This document shows positions 37,929-47,381 of a stretch of 64,000 bases of DNA, piece by piece. The position numbers and the translations under genes are program-made. Source of the DNA: SYLG01 sp965226945 (GTDB lineage Bacteria > Planctomycetota > Planctomycetia > Gemmatales > Gemmataceae); contig OZ245717.1 in the NCBI GenBank assembly GCA_965226945.1, positions 1,178,001 to 1,242,000 of the forward strand, written 5' to 3'. The notes under the pieces were generated by a model, which did not search any database, was not told the DNA's origin, and saw nothing but the letters and a program-made list of their open reading frames with translations. Position 1 is the stretch's first letter; every line of letters begins with the position of its first letter.

Positions 37929-40900
37929 CTAACGGGCCGCTTCCGAGACTTCGAAGGCAGTTGGCTTCGCTTCGACACGACGATCCGGAGTATAGTATTC
38001 CCAGGCCGCCGCGGGCAAGCTTTTTGCCTTGACGGGGTACTTCACCTTCAGACTGTATTCGAAAACGTAGTCGCGACCCGGGCTGACATCTTGCAGGTAA
38101 AGGATCGCCTGTCGATCGGTGAGACTGAACTTTTTCAGTTTGCCTGCTTCGACCATCGCCGCGAATTCCGCCGCATCGGGTTGGAACCCCGGCGCAATTC
38201 CCAGATCGAGCATCACCATGGCGGTCGGTTCCTTGCCAAGGTACTTCAAGGTTGCCTTGGCCTTGATCGTGTCGCCCACGGCCAACTGCGCCCGATCATA
38301 TTCCACCTTGAGTTCAAAGGCTTGAGAAACCGGACTCGCCTCCGGTTTCCACGGGCTGTAGTAGCGCGTGGCAACTTGAACCTGCATGGCGGTGTCTCGG
38401 TTCGACTCGATCGCGATTTCATGATCGCCGCCGCTCTTTAAAAAGGACTTGAGGTCGAAGGCCTGCAACAAATCCGAGTTGCTTGCATCGATTCGCCCTT
38501 TGGCCGCCTCTTTCCCATCCACAAGGATTTTGAAATCGACGTTGTTTTTGATCTCCTTCAATGCGGAGGCGCCGACAAGCGCCTTCAAGGCGAGCACGGT
38601 TGCCTGGGTGCTGCCCCAAGTCCCATGCGCATCCTTCGATTTGACCAAGTAGGACAAGAGTTGATTGACCGTACGCGGCCGGGACTTCGATTCCAGCAGG
38701 GCAAGCGTCGCCAGAGCGGTGGCCTCGACCTGGAGGCTATTGCCCCGGGCATAGGTCAGTGACTGGCCGCCTCGGGCAGGCAAGAAGCTGGCTTCAGAAT
38801 TGGATTCGCGTTCGCACATCCCTTCGAGCTTCGACAGGACTTTGTCAAGCAACGCGGCCGCGACGGCATCGTTGGAGTCGGCACGAACCAAGGCATTGGC
38901 CGCCAGCGCGAGGACATAGGGGCTTTCCACGCCGGCCACTTCCTTGCGCAGAAAATCCAGCGAAGTCTTAATCTCGGCCGGCTTGAGCCCCGACTCCAAT
39001 AGCGCCCAGCATACATAGCTGGTCATGAGCAACCGGGGATCGCCCATCCGTTCGATCGATTCGCCATGGGTCGCGCCGATCTTCGACCAGGTGCCATCGG
39101 CAGCCCGTTGCTTGAGCAGCCAGGCCTTGGTGCGGTCGATGACTCCATGGTCGATCGGCCAGACTTGGGCCATATCGGAAAACTCCATGAGTCCATAAGC
39201 CGAGAGCCAAAGCACCGGCTCGTCGCGGCCCCACCAGTCGAATCCACCGCCCGGCCGTTCGAAGGTCAACAGGCGCTGGTAGCCGGCGTTCAAGTAGGAC
39301 TCGGCCTTCATCTGAATGGCTGGAGTGACCAGGCCATTGCGCTTGATGTACTGCATCACGAGAAGGTTGGGATAAGCCGACGAGGAAGTTTGCTCAAAGC
39401 AGCCGCCCGGCATTCTCAAGATCGAATCCATCCCTTCCACAAGCTGGCTGAAGACACCAGGGTAAATCTTGACCTGCACCGACGACGCCCCTTCGACGGC
39501 ATCCTTGGGAATGGAAATCGATTCCTTCCACGTCCCCGTCAGCGCCCTGGTTGACGCGGTTTCGATCTTCTGGCCGTAGGGCAAGACCTCGACCTGTCTG
39601 CGTACCCGATCGGAAAGCTTCGTGCCCCTGGCTTCGATTTCCAGGGGGAATGTGCCATTTTTGAGAGCGCGAATGCGGTATTTGGCCCCGAGCACCTGGT
39701 TGGGCATCAGGGGAATTTCGCGCTCGGCCGCGCCTTCGAGCCGTTCGAACCAGTCGGCATCGAGCAACTTCAAGCGGATCGTTTGCGGTTGATCCAGGTA
39801 ATTGAACAAGGTGACCGAAAACGTCAGTTCATCCTTTTGCGTCAGGAATCGCGGCAAGTCGGGTTCGACGAAAAAGTCCTGAAACACGCGGAAGCTTTTC
39901 TCGGCGGAACCCAGCGCCCCCGTGGCGCTGGACGCGCTGGCCGAAAGTCTCCAGGTGGTGATGGAGTCGGCAAGGGGAATCTTGAGGCTGGCCCGACCCA
40001 AGTCATCGGTGATGAGGGCCGGTTGCCATAGAAGGGTTTCGGGGAAATATTCGCGCAGGCGAATCGGTTCAGACGCCGCTTCCGCTAGCCGGGGCGCGCT
40101 TGCATCCGGTGAAGACTTCTCCACCTCGGAGAATGCGGATTTCGTTTCCACCCTGCCTGCTCTGCCCGTGGGTGCGGGCAGATCGCGACCGGAATCGGAG
40201 ACTTCCATCGCTCTTTTGTGCGCGGTTTTTAGTTCGCCGAATGCTCTAGGATCCGAGCCTTGCCGCGAAACGCCTCCTCCCCCCATCACGCCAACATTTC
40301 CACCGGGAAACGTGCCGCCGCGAGGACCAGATAATTCATCGCCTCCAAACCCATTCAAGAAAACCGGGCGAATCCCGGCAGGACCTCCCCTGGCGTAACT
40401 CGTTTGCCAGCCCATTTGCTTCAAGGCCGCATGGCAAATCGGCTCGGCTATGCTCTCCGAAAATCGCAGATCGTCCAACGTGCCGAACTTTCCGTCGGGT
40501 CCCGCGCTTACGAGTTCCCAACCCTCCAGGTAAGGATGAAAACGCATTCCTTTTTCTTTAGTTGTTTTTTCTATGCGAAACAGTTGACCATACAAATCGC
40601 GACAAACAAACGTCTTATCGTATTTTGTTTCTTCTCTATAAATCTCTTCAATGTTGATTTTGGATAGATCAGGCCTTGGCTGCGGCCGTTCGAACCGGTA
40701 AAAAAGCGTCCGTTCGATCGCCGCCATTCGGACAAGTGTCGCGTAATCGACGAATCGGGACGCCGTAAAATTCGGATCGATCCCTTCAACATCCTCGAGC
40801 GTCAATTCGCCAGTCAAGGGCCCCATGAGATTGCCACGGAAAAGCCGTCCATCCTTGACCAGGTTTGCCAGGAGCTCTCGGGAAAAGACGATGGAACCGC

Positions 40901-43433
40901 GTTGCACCAAGAGGTACTTTCCAAAGCCGTTTTCGCTGAACGCAATCCCGTTTGCGGCACCGCTGGCAATCGCACCGATCGCCGGGGCGATGGCTTTGAT
41001 GCGCAATGCGGCCTGATCGACCTGGTGGATCGGCGGCGCCTTGGCTTGAAACGCGGCGAAAAGCGCGCCCGCCACAAGCTGCTTTTCCTCGGGAAATGCG
41101 CGAGGCCGCACAAGGTCGGCCAGGTCGTCGGGAGTCTTGAGCACCTGCGCTTTGGGCTTGAGCAGTTCCTCGCGCAAAGTAAAAAACACTTTTTCCAGAC
41201 CGGGTTGAGTGTCCTGTAATTGATAAACCGCCTCGTCCACGACAATCACGCCCAGGGCGCCCGCGGCCGGCTTTCCAAAGCGGTCGGAAAGTTGAAATTG
41301 CAGTTGCGCCGACTCGCCCGGCCGAAAGGTCTCGCGATCGGTTTCGATGCGGATTTGCAATTCATTGCCTGGTTGCGCGTAGATCACCCGCCCATCGCGC
41401 AACAGCTCACCGGAAGACTGCACCTGCCAGGCATGCACTTCCAGCGTGCCGCCCGCATCCGCGGGCAGATCGAGGGCGAGTTCCCCTTTTCCCTCCTTCA
41501 TGGTCAGCGTATCGGTGAGAATCGATTGCCCTTCGCGGATCAGATCGATGTGGGCCGAAGGTACCGCCGAATTGGAATGGACTTGCAAGCGGACCTTCTG
41601 ACCGGGCAAGTAAACGGCGCGGTCGGTTTGCAAGAGGAGCCCGTGGTCTGAAGAGGCCGCGCTCACCTTCAACTCGACTTCCGACGTTTCTCCGGTGGAA
41701 AGCTGGGCCAAGACCATGCCCGACCAATTCCGTTCCTGGACTGTGCGAGGAACCGGCGCCTGCGATTCAATGGTCTCGGTTGCGATCTGTTTGTACTTTC
41801 CCACTTGAAAATCGCCCGCATTCGGTGTGAACACCAAAAGGGCCACTCCCGATTCGTTGGTGATGGCCTTGGTAATCGCCATTTCCTTACGAAGCGACAC
41901 TTCCGCCCCGGCCACCGGCTTGCCATCGGGTGTGATCACCGCGGCATAAATGCGATTTTCCACTCCGGGAACGAGGTGCCCACCCTGGGCGATAGCCGTG
42001 ACCTGAAGCGGCGACTTGGAAACCGGAAAGGACTTTTGCGTTTTTTCGGCATGTTCCGCCGTGTCGATCACTTCGGCTTCCAGCCGGACCACCGCATCCC
42101 CTTTCATGACCGGCAAGCCGACCAGGTAATCGGGTATTGCGATCTCAAATGTCGCCAGGCCGGCCTTGTCGGTTTTGCCTTCCCAACTTTGAAACGCTCG
42201 TTCGGCGACATCGCTCGTGGAGGCGCTGATTTTGACCTTGGCTCCTGCAAGCGGCTTGCCGAATACATAGTCGGCCCGAAGAGTCCCCTTAATCGTTTCC
42301 TTGGGAAGGTAAAACGATTTGTCTCCCTTGAGCGCCAGTTTGAAGCGCGGCAAGACATAGGGTTCGACTCGCACCACCTTCTCCGATTTTTTGCCCAGAG
42401 TTAGGGCGCGAATGCGGTAGGCGCCCTGATTGACCTCGCTGGCCAGAACGAAATCGGCATGGGCGATTCCCTGCTCGGTGGTGGTCACGCTCTTGCGAAA
42501 GACCTTGTTCGACTTGCCATCTTCGACTTCGAAATCGAGAGTTGCCTTCGCCGCGGGCTTGAGATCGAATGCCGACAGCACCAGCGCCCGCATGTGAATT
42601 TCCTGGCCCGGCTGGTAAAGCGGCTTGTCGGTGGTGAGAAGGATCTTGGCCTCCTGAGTGATTTTCACAGGTCGCTCAATGGTCTCTCCTGCGAGCACAT
42701 GGCCCACCTTCACGACGAGTCTGTAATCCCCCGGCTCCAACTCAGGCACACGGATCTGCCGATGCAAGATGCCGTCCACACCCGAGTGATGGGTCCCCAG
42801 ACTCCAAGTTTTTTCACCCTTGACCAGTTCCAATTCGATGCGACTGCCGGGAAGTCCAAAAGTGCGCGTAAACGATTGCACCGCCCGCACCGCGACGCGC
42901 AGATCGAATTGCGAACCGTTGGCCAGCTCCTTCGGCAAGCTCAGGCTGACTTCTTGAGGTTTGACTACCTTGGCCCGCGCAAACGCGACCTCGCGCGAAA
43001 ATCCTCCCGGCCCTTGTACCAGAATCACGGCGGGCAACTGCGGCGAGGCGATGTCGACGCCCAGACACTGAGTTTGCGCTTCTGGTTGATAGCTGATTTG
43101 CCCATATGCCAGCGTTTGCTTGGCCGAATCCAAAAACGATACGGTTAGCTTGCCCGCCTGCGTGCACTCTGAGGCCGCGAGAGTTAAGGCAATCCGGATC
43201 AGGTGATTCTGCGCCTTGGGAGAGGTTGTTCGTACCCAGGCCAGAATCTTGGGGTCTTCTTCCTTTACGACAGCGCTCCTTGGCGTTTTTTCTTTTTCTT
43301 GAGGGAGCGGCAGTGCCTTTTCCTCAGCGGGGCCACCCCAGCTTTCTTGAGTCACCCAGCCTAAGAACAAGGACAACGAAAGTAAAAGACCCAGACTCCA
43401 GATCGACTGAACTGCTTTCGACGGTGCCAACAT
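37929..43433 (-). CDS. Alpha-2-macroglobulin family protein, copy 2
   Basis: An 1,834-residue paralogue of copy 1 and first in transcription order. The signal sequence is AVQSIWSLGLLLSLSLFLGW. The MG2 motif LLTTDKPLYQPGQ lies near residue 265 and the thioester site GGCFEQTSSSAYPN near 1344. The C-terminal toroid and the closing AAWEYYTPDRRVEAKPTAFEVS are almost the same as copy 1. The main difference is the region before the A2M domain (about residues 1030-1120): here a Gly-rich GGTFPGGNVGVMGGGG segment followed by a long charged/Ser-rich linker, in copy 1 a Pro/Gly-rich segment. This is where the protease bait region is expected, so the two may capture different proteases. No lipobox is seen in either. 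Confidence 0.94.
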   Translation of the reverse strand: MLAPSKAVQSIWSLGLLLSLSLFLGWVTQESWGGPAEEKALPLPQEKEKTPRSAVVKEEDPKILAWVRTTSPKAQNHLIRIALTLAASECTQAGKLTVSFLDSAKQTLAYGQISYQPEAQTQCLGVDIASPQLPAVILVQGPGGFSREVAFARAKVVKPQEVSLSLPKELANGSQFDLRVAVRAVQSFTRTFGLPGSRIELELVKGEKTWSLGTHHSGVDGILHRQIRVPELEPGDYRLVVKVGHVLAGETIERPVKITQEAKILLTTDKPLYQPGQEIHMRALVLSAFDLKPAAKATLDFEVEDGKSNKVFRKSVTTTEQGIAHADFVLASEVNQGAYRIRALTLGKKSEKVVRVEPYVLPRFKLALKGDKSFYLPKETIKGTLRADYVFGKPLAGAKVKISASTSDVAERAFQSWEGKTDKAGLATFEIAIPDYLVGLPVMKGDAVVRLEAEVIDTAEHAEKTQKSFPVSKSPLQVTAIAQGGHLVPGVENRIYAAVITPDGKPVAGAEVSLRKEMAITKAITNESGVALLVFTPNAGDFQVGKYKQIATETIESQAPVPRTVQERNWSGMVLAQLSTGETSEVELKVSAASSDHGLLLQTDRAVYLPGQKVRLQVHSNSAVPSAHIDLIREGQSILTDTLTMKEGKGELALDLPADAGGTLEVHAWQVQSSGELLRDGRVIYAQPGNELQIRIETDRETFRPGESAQLQFQLSDRFGKPAAGALGVIVVDEAVYQLQDTQPGLEKVFFTLREELLKPKAQVLKTPDDLADLVRPRAFPEEKQLVAGALFAAFQAKAPPIHQVDQAALRIKAIAPAIGAIASGAANGIAFSENGFGKYLLVQRGSIVFSRELLANLVKDGRLFRGNLMGPLTGELTLEDVEGIDPNFTASRFVDYATLVRMAAIERTLFYRFERPQPRPDLSKINIEEIYREETKYDKTFVCRDLYGQLFRIEKTTKEKGMRFHPYLEGWELVSAGPDGKFGTLDDLRFSESIAEPICHAALKQMGWQTSYARGGPAGIRPVFLNGFGGDELSGPRGGTFPGGNVGVMGGGGVSRQGSDPRAFGELKTAHKRAMEVSDSGRDLPAPTGRAGRVETKSAFSEVEKSSPDASAPRLAEAASEPIRLREYFPETLLWQPALITDDLGRASLKIPLADSITTWRLSASASSATGALGSAEKSFRVFQDFFVEPDLPRFLTQKDELTFSVTLFNYLDQPQTIRLKLLDADWFERLEGAAEREIPLMPNQVLGAKYRIRALKNGTFPLEIEARGTKLSDRVRRQVEVLPYGQKIETASTRALTGTWKESISIPKDAVEGASSVQVKIYPGVFSQLVEGMDSILRMPGGCFEQTSSSAYPNLLVMQYIKRNGLVTPAIQMKAESYLNAGYQRLLTFERPGGGFDWWGRDEPVLWLSAYGLMEFSDMAQVWPIDHGVIDRTKAWLLKQRAADGTWSKIGATHGESIERMGDPRLLMTSYVCWALLESGLKPAEIKTSLDFLRKEVAGVESPYVLALAANALVRADSNDAVAAALLDKVLSKLEGMCERESNSEASFLPARGGQSLTYARGNSLQVEATALATLALLESKSRPRTVNQLLSYLVKSKDAHGTWGSTQATVLALKALVGASALKEIKNNVDFKILVDGKEAAKGRIDASNSDLLQAFDLKSFLKSGGDHEIAIESNRDTAMQVQVATRYYSPWKPEASPVSQAFELKVEYDRAQLAVGDTIKAKATLKYLGKEPTAMVMLDLGIAPGFQPDAAEFAAMVEAGKLKKFSLTDRQAILYLQDVSPGRDYVFEYSLKVKYPVKAKSLPAAAWEYYTPDRRVEAKPTAFEVSEAAR

Positions 43434-43553
43434 GGACCATCCTCCGAACGGAGAAAATGGGGACGTGCTGGAAGTCCAACCCGCAAGGCTAGCTTTTGTT
43501 GGCGAAATCTTTCCCTTGGGCTGACGCGGCGCTTCTCAGTATGCTTGCGCGAT

Positions 43554-44666
43554 TCAAGAACCGAGCAATTGTTCGACTTTTTCACGGCCAAGCGGAGTGG
43601 TCCAAAGCCGACCTTCCTCGGAGCGCAAATAACCCATGCCGAGAGCTTCACCGGTAATCGAGGCAATTTGCACTTCCGGCCATTTCAGATGTTTTCCCAA
43701 AGTATTCAAGCGGCATTCGTCTTCGCGGTTCTCCTGATTCTCATGAGTGTGGATGTGAATGAGCAATAAACCGGTGCGAAATTCATCGACTTGCCGGCGC
43801 CTTCTGAGCCAGCGGGCCACCCAACCTTCCTCGGGTGCGAAAACCCAGCTCATTCCAAAAATCAAGCCGGTCACCGCCGCGATCATCCCCGAAAGCGACA
43901 CATCGAGCCAGGCACCCACCGCGAAACCCAGAATGGCCGCCAGCAATGCAAACAACACGGAAAGCACGATCACCGTATGCAGCCGATGAGCCCACAAGAG
44001 CGCCGTGCTCGCCGGCCCCACCATCATCGCCACGACAAGAATTGAACCCATCGCATCGAAGGCGCAAACGCACGTCAGCGACGCCAAGGTCGTCGCCCCC
44101 CAGTAGAAAGCGACCGGCACGATCCCAATCGAGGCGGCAAAGGCCGAATCAAACCAGGCCACCTGGATCGGCCGGTAGAGCAAGAATAATAAAGCTCCCT
44201 GCAAAATCACCAGAAACCCCAACACCCATGCCGACCGGGGCCCCAGCGAAACTTGATTCCAAAGCAAGGGATCGAGGAAGGCAAATTCCAGCCTGCCATT
44301 GAGCACGGCATCGGTATCGAGATGCACCGTGCCGGCAAAAGCGCTGACCAAAATCACCGCAAGGGCAAATAATGCGGGAAAGACGAGCCCCATGGCGGCG
44401 TCTTCCTTGACCCGCGCCCAGCCTTGAAGCGACTCGACCATCCAAACGGCGAACACTCCAGACGCCGTCGCCCCCACCAACAACCAGACCGAGCCAAGAT
44501 CACGCACCAGGAGCCAGGCCAGAACGATCCCAAGCAGGATGCTGTGACTGATCGCGTCGGCCAGCATGCTCAACCGCCTGAGCACCAGGAGCACCCCGCC
44601 CAGACCGCAGGCCACCGCCCCCAAACAAGCAACCACCAGAGTCTCCAAATCGATGGCGTCGATCAT
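43554..44666 (-). CDS. Metal ABC transporter permease with C-terminal winged-helix domain
   Basis: A 370-residue ABC-3 (TroC/TroD, MntB, ZnuB) family permease. About eight hydrophobic segments lie in residues 1-275, with RRLSMLADAISHSILLGIVLAWLL near the start and the FDAMGSILVVAMMVGPASTALLWAH coupling region. The last 95 residues (from about RRRRQVDEFRTGLLLIHIHTHE) look like a cytosolic winged-helix/DtxR-like domain ending GRLWTTPLGREKVEQLL, with a His-rich HIHTHE stretch that could sense metal. ATG 44666 overlaps the stop codon of the upstream permease by 4 bp (ATGA); the open frame to 45050 is a shadow. Last gene of the importer operon. Confidence 0.9.
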   Translation of the reverse strand: MIDAIDLETLVVACLGAVACGLGGVLLVLRRLSMLADAISHSILLGIVLAWLLVRDLGSVWLLVGATASGVFAVWMVESLQGWARVKEDAAMGLVFPALFALAVILVSAFAGTVHLDTDAVLNGRLEFAFLDPLLWNQVSLGPRSAWVLGFLVILQGALLFLLYRPIQVAWFDSAFAASIGIVPVAFYWGATTLASLTCVCAFDAMGSILVVAMMVGPASTALLWAHRLHTVIVLSVLFALLAAILGFAVGAWLDVSLSGMIAAVTGLIFGMSWVFAPEEGWVARWLRRRRQVDEFRTGLLLIHIHTHENQENREDECRLNTLGKHLKWPEVQIASITGEALGMGYLRSEEGRLWTTPLGREKVEQLLGS

Positions 44667-45607
44667 GGCTCGCCCCCCATCGATAGGATCCCCATCGATT
44701 GGGACCCTATCGGTTGGGTCTCTATCGATGGGGCCCCCGCAAGTTCGGTTCGCGCCTTGCGGTGCTTCCAAAGTTCGGTGAGGCCAAAGCTGGCGACCAG
44801 CCAGCAAAAACCCAGGACGACAATCGTGGGGCCCGGCGGCAACGAGAGCGCATCGGCCGTGAACGAACCGACCACTCCCAGGGTCGCGCCGGTGGCTCCG
44901 GAAAGGAACACGGCCAGCCCAAGCCTTTTGGTCCAGTAACGGGCCGAGCTTCCCGGAATCACCAGAAAGGCGCTCATCAACACCACGCCGGCCACCTGAA
45001 GTCCAATGACCACCGAAAGGATCAATAAAAAAGCATAAAAAACCTCCCAAAAGGAGGTATTGATGCCAAGAGACGCGGCATGAGCCGGGTCAAAGGCCAC
45101 GATCTTCCAGCGATTCCAACAGAGCAGCAAGGCGCCGAGCACCAGGCCCGCCAGGGTGGCGAGCACCGGAAGGTCTTCTTCCAAAAGTAAGGTGGCCTGG
45201 CCAAAGAGGTAATCCTTGAGCCCAGCCTGCGCCGAACCCGGATCTTGCTGCAGGTGGCTTTGAATCACCATGCCGACGCCAAAAAAAACTCCCATCACCA
45301 GAGCCAGCGCGGCATCGGGGCGGACCCTTCCCCCCCGGGAAAGAAAAAAGACCAAAAACTGAGCCAGGGCCGCCGACAAGGCCGCGCCGCCGACCATCGC
45401 GGGAATCGATTTGGTGCCCCACAAGCAAAACCCCGCAAGCAAACCGGGAAAGGCGGCATGGGACAAGGCATCGCCAAGCAAGCTATTTCTGCGAAAGACG
45501 GCAATGCTGCCAAGCGCCCCGCTGGCCAGGCCAAGCAGCGCCGTGCCGGTGACGACGCTGACCAGGGCGGGATTGAAAAACGACGATTCAGGCAACGCCT
45601 CGATCAC
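44663..45607 (-). CDS. Metal ABC transporter permease
   Basis: A 314-residue ABC-3 family membrane subunit with about eight hydrophobic segments. It shows VFRRNSLLGDALSHAAFPGLLAGF near the N-terminus and VAGVVLMSAFLVIPGSSARYWTKR before the last segments. Together with the other permease it forms the channel for Mn2+, Zn2+ or Fe2+ uptake. The final 23 residues are an in-frame pentapeptide repeat (PSIET-QPIGS-QSMGI-LSMGG) produced by a 15-bp DNA repeat and are unlikely to be structural. It overlaps the ATPase gene (45604-45607) and the second permease gene (44663-44666) by ATGA. Confidence 0.92.
   Translation of the reverse strand: MIEALPESSFFNPALVSVVTGTALLGLASGALGSIAVFRRNSLLGDALSHAAFPGLLAGFCLWGTKSIPAMVGGAALSAALAQFLVFFLSRGGRVRPDAALALVMGVFFGVGMVIQSHLQQDPGSAQAGLKDYLFGQATLLLEEDLPVLATLAGLVLGALLLCWNRWKIVAFDPAHAASLGINTSFWEVFYAFLLILSVVIGLQVAGVVLMSAFLVIPGSSARYWTKRLGLAVFLSGATGATLGVVGSFTADALSLPPGPTIVVLGFCWLVASFGLTELWKHRKARTELAGAPSIETQPIGSQSMGILSMGGEP
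44676..44735. repeat. Four 15-bp tandem repeats at the permease-permease junction
   Basis: Four units of the form CCCCATCGATNGGAN, each with a central ATCGAT-type palindrome (third unit ATCGGT). The repeat codes for the C-terminal pentapeptides of the upstream permease and ends about 10 bp before the start codon of the next permease gene, so copy-number change would preserve frame. Confidence 0.8.
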
Positions 45608-46434
45608 GGCGAGGCTCCCTGCGAAGGCTGATGATCCAAACCTCCAGAGACACTGAAGGAAGACCCCGAGGAAGACTCCGCCCTGGGCGCGGGAACGCCG
45701 GGATGTTCGATTTGCATTCCCTGTCCAAAAGCCAGGCTGAGATTTTCGCGGGTCATGACTTGGGCGACCGGGCCACTGGCGATCAAGCGCACCTTGAGCA
45801 GGCCGACGTGATCGAAATGGTCGGCCACCGTTTGCAGATCGTGATGAACGACGACGATCGTCCGGCCCGCATCCCGCAGTGAGCTGAGCAACTCGAACAC
45901 GGCCTGTTCGGTGCCGGCATCAACGCCTTGAAACGGTTCGTCGAGTACGAGCAGTTCGGCATCCTGCACCAGGGCGCGCGCCAAAAAGACCCGCTGCTGT
46001 TGGCCGCCGGACAGTTGATGAATCGGCCGGTTTGCCAGGTGGGCGATGCCGACGCGGTTGAGCGCATGGATCGTCGCCTTGCGCTCCGCGGCGCTTGGCC
46101 TTTGAAACCAGCCCAGCCGGCCAAAACAACCCATGAGCGCGACATCTTTCACCGTCACGGGAAATTCCCAGTCGACGGTCGATTTCTGCGGGACGTAGGC
46201 GATCTTCCCCAGCGACTCGCCGATCGGCTGCCCGAGCAGGCGGATCGTCCCGGCGGCCGGCTTGATCAACCCCATGACCGCCTTGATCAGGGTCGATTTC
46301 CCCGCGCCGTTGGGCCCGATCAGGGCCATCATGACCCCCTTGGGCACGGTCAAATCGATATCCCACAGAGCCGGCTTGGCTCCATAGGCCACGGTCAGGT
46401 CCTCAAGTTCCAACGCGGGGGTTTCCGCCGTCAT
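45604..46434 (-). CDS. Metal ABC transporter ATP-binding protein
   Basis: A 276-residue ATPase of the MntA/TroB/ZnuC family. Walker A is GPNGAGKST, the Q-loop region YVPQKSTVDWEFPVTVKDVALMG is typical of manganese/zinc importers, the signature is LSGGQQQRV, and Walker B is LLVLDEPFQGVD, followed by the H-loop VVVHHDL. It energises the two permeases encoded downstream. The start ATG overlaps the end of the binding-protein gene by 4 bp. The C-terminal 30 residues are Ser/Pro-rich and variable. Confidence 0.95.
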   Translation of the reverse strand: MTAETPALELEDLTVAYGAKPALWDIDLTVPKGVMMALIGPNGAGKSTLIKAVMGLIKPAAGTIRLLGQPIGESLGKIAYVPQKSTVDWEFPVTVKDVALMGCFGRLGWFQRPSAAERKATIHALNRVGIAHLANRPIHQLSGGQQQRVFLARALVQDAELLVLDEPFQGVDAGTEQAVFELLSSLRDAGRTIVVVHHDLQTVADHFDHVGLLKVRLIASGPVAQVMTRENLSLAFGQGMQIEHPGVPAPRAESSSGSSFSVSGGLDHQPSQGASP

Positions 46435-47381
46435 GCGAGGGCCTCCACCAGGGTTTTGACATTCGCCATCATCATCCCCTCGTAGGTTTCCGCGCCGCTG
46501 CCCGGATCGCCGAGCGAGTCGGAGTAAAGGGTTCCGCCCGGCTTGATCGCGTGCGTCGGATCAATGCGCTGCGTGATTTCTCTTAAGCGCTGCAGCGTAC
46601 GGGGGCTGACCGAGCTTTCCAAAAAGATCGCCTGAATTTTGCGCTCGACGAGCAAACGAGCCAGTTGCTCCAGCCTCCCCGTGGTCGCTTCGGAAGCCGT
46701 GCTGATGCCCTGCACCCCTTCGACACGCCAGCCGTAGGCCCGGCCGAAGTAAGCGAACGCGTCATGAGCCGTCACCAGCACGCGCTTGGGCGCCGGCACC
46801 CTGGCCAATTCCTTCCTCACGGCCAGATCGAAGATCTTGTACCGCGCCACCAGGCGGTCAGAGCGCTCACGGTAAGCGGCGGCGTTCGTGCCATCGATGA
46901 GCGCAAGGGCCTCGGCCACCACGGGCGGACACAGACTCCACAGCGACACATCCATCCAGACATGGGGGTCGTGGCTTTTCTCGTCCTCGCCACGCAGCGA
47001 TTCGTGGGGGATTTCGGCGCAGATCGCCTGGCAGCGGCCTGGCTGCCGCTCTCCCAAGCGCTCCAAAAGCTCCGACATTTTACCTTCAAGGTGCAGGCCG
47101 TGATAAAGCACCAAGGCCGAGCGCGACATGCGCCTGAGGGCGCCGTAGGCCGGCTCATAGGTGTGCGGGTCGATCCCCGGCCCCATGAGCGAATCGATTT
47201 GCCAGTCAGGCCCGGCGACTTCACGCGCCATGTCGGCGGCCAGGCTCGTGGTGGCGAGCAATCGTTTTTCCGAAGACAAATCGCGGCCCTGCCGGCAACC
47301 TAGGCTCGCCAAAATTGAAGTTAAGGCAAGGCTAAATGTACGGCGCGAAAGGGCCAGGTGAGGTGGATGGATCCCATTCAT
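46431..47381 (-). CDS. Metal ABC transporter substrate-binding lipoprotein (TroA/ZnuA-like)
   Basis: A 316-residue cluster A-I solute-binding protein. The signal peptide ends in a lipobox (SILASLGC), preceded by SRRTFSLAL with a twin-arginine look. The four metal ligands are visible: His in GIDPHTYEP, His in HDPHVWMD, His in VLVTAHDAFAYFGRAYG and Asp in GTLYSDSLG. There is no His-rich loop of the ZnuA kind, which favours manganese or iron over zinc but does not settle it. Its ATG overlaps the mnmA stop codon by 4 bp; three further ATGA overlaps connect it to the ATPase and both permeases. Confidence 0.93.
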   Translation of the reverse strand: MNGIHPPHLALSRRTFSLALTSILASLGCRQGRDLSSEKRLLATTSLAADMAREVAGPDWQIDSLMGPGIDPHTYEPAYGALRRMSRSALVLYHGLHLEGKMSELLERLGERQPGRCQAICAEIPHESLRGEDEKSHDPHVWMDVSLWSLCPPVVAEALALIDGTNAAAYRERSDRLVARYKIFDLAVRKELARVPAPKRVLVTAHDAFAYFGRAYGWRVEGVQGISTASEATTGRLEQLARLLVERKIQAIFLESSVSPRTLQRLREITQRIDPTHAIKPGGTLYSDSLGDPGSGAETYEGMMMANVKTLVEALA

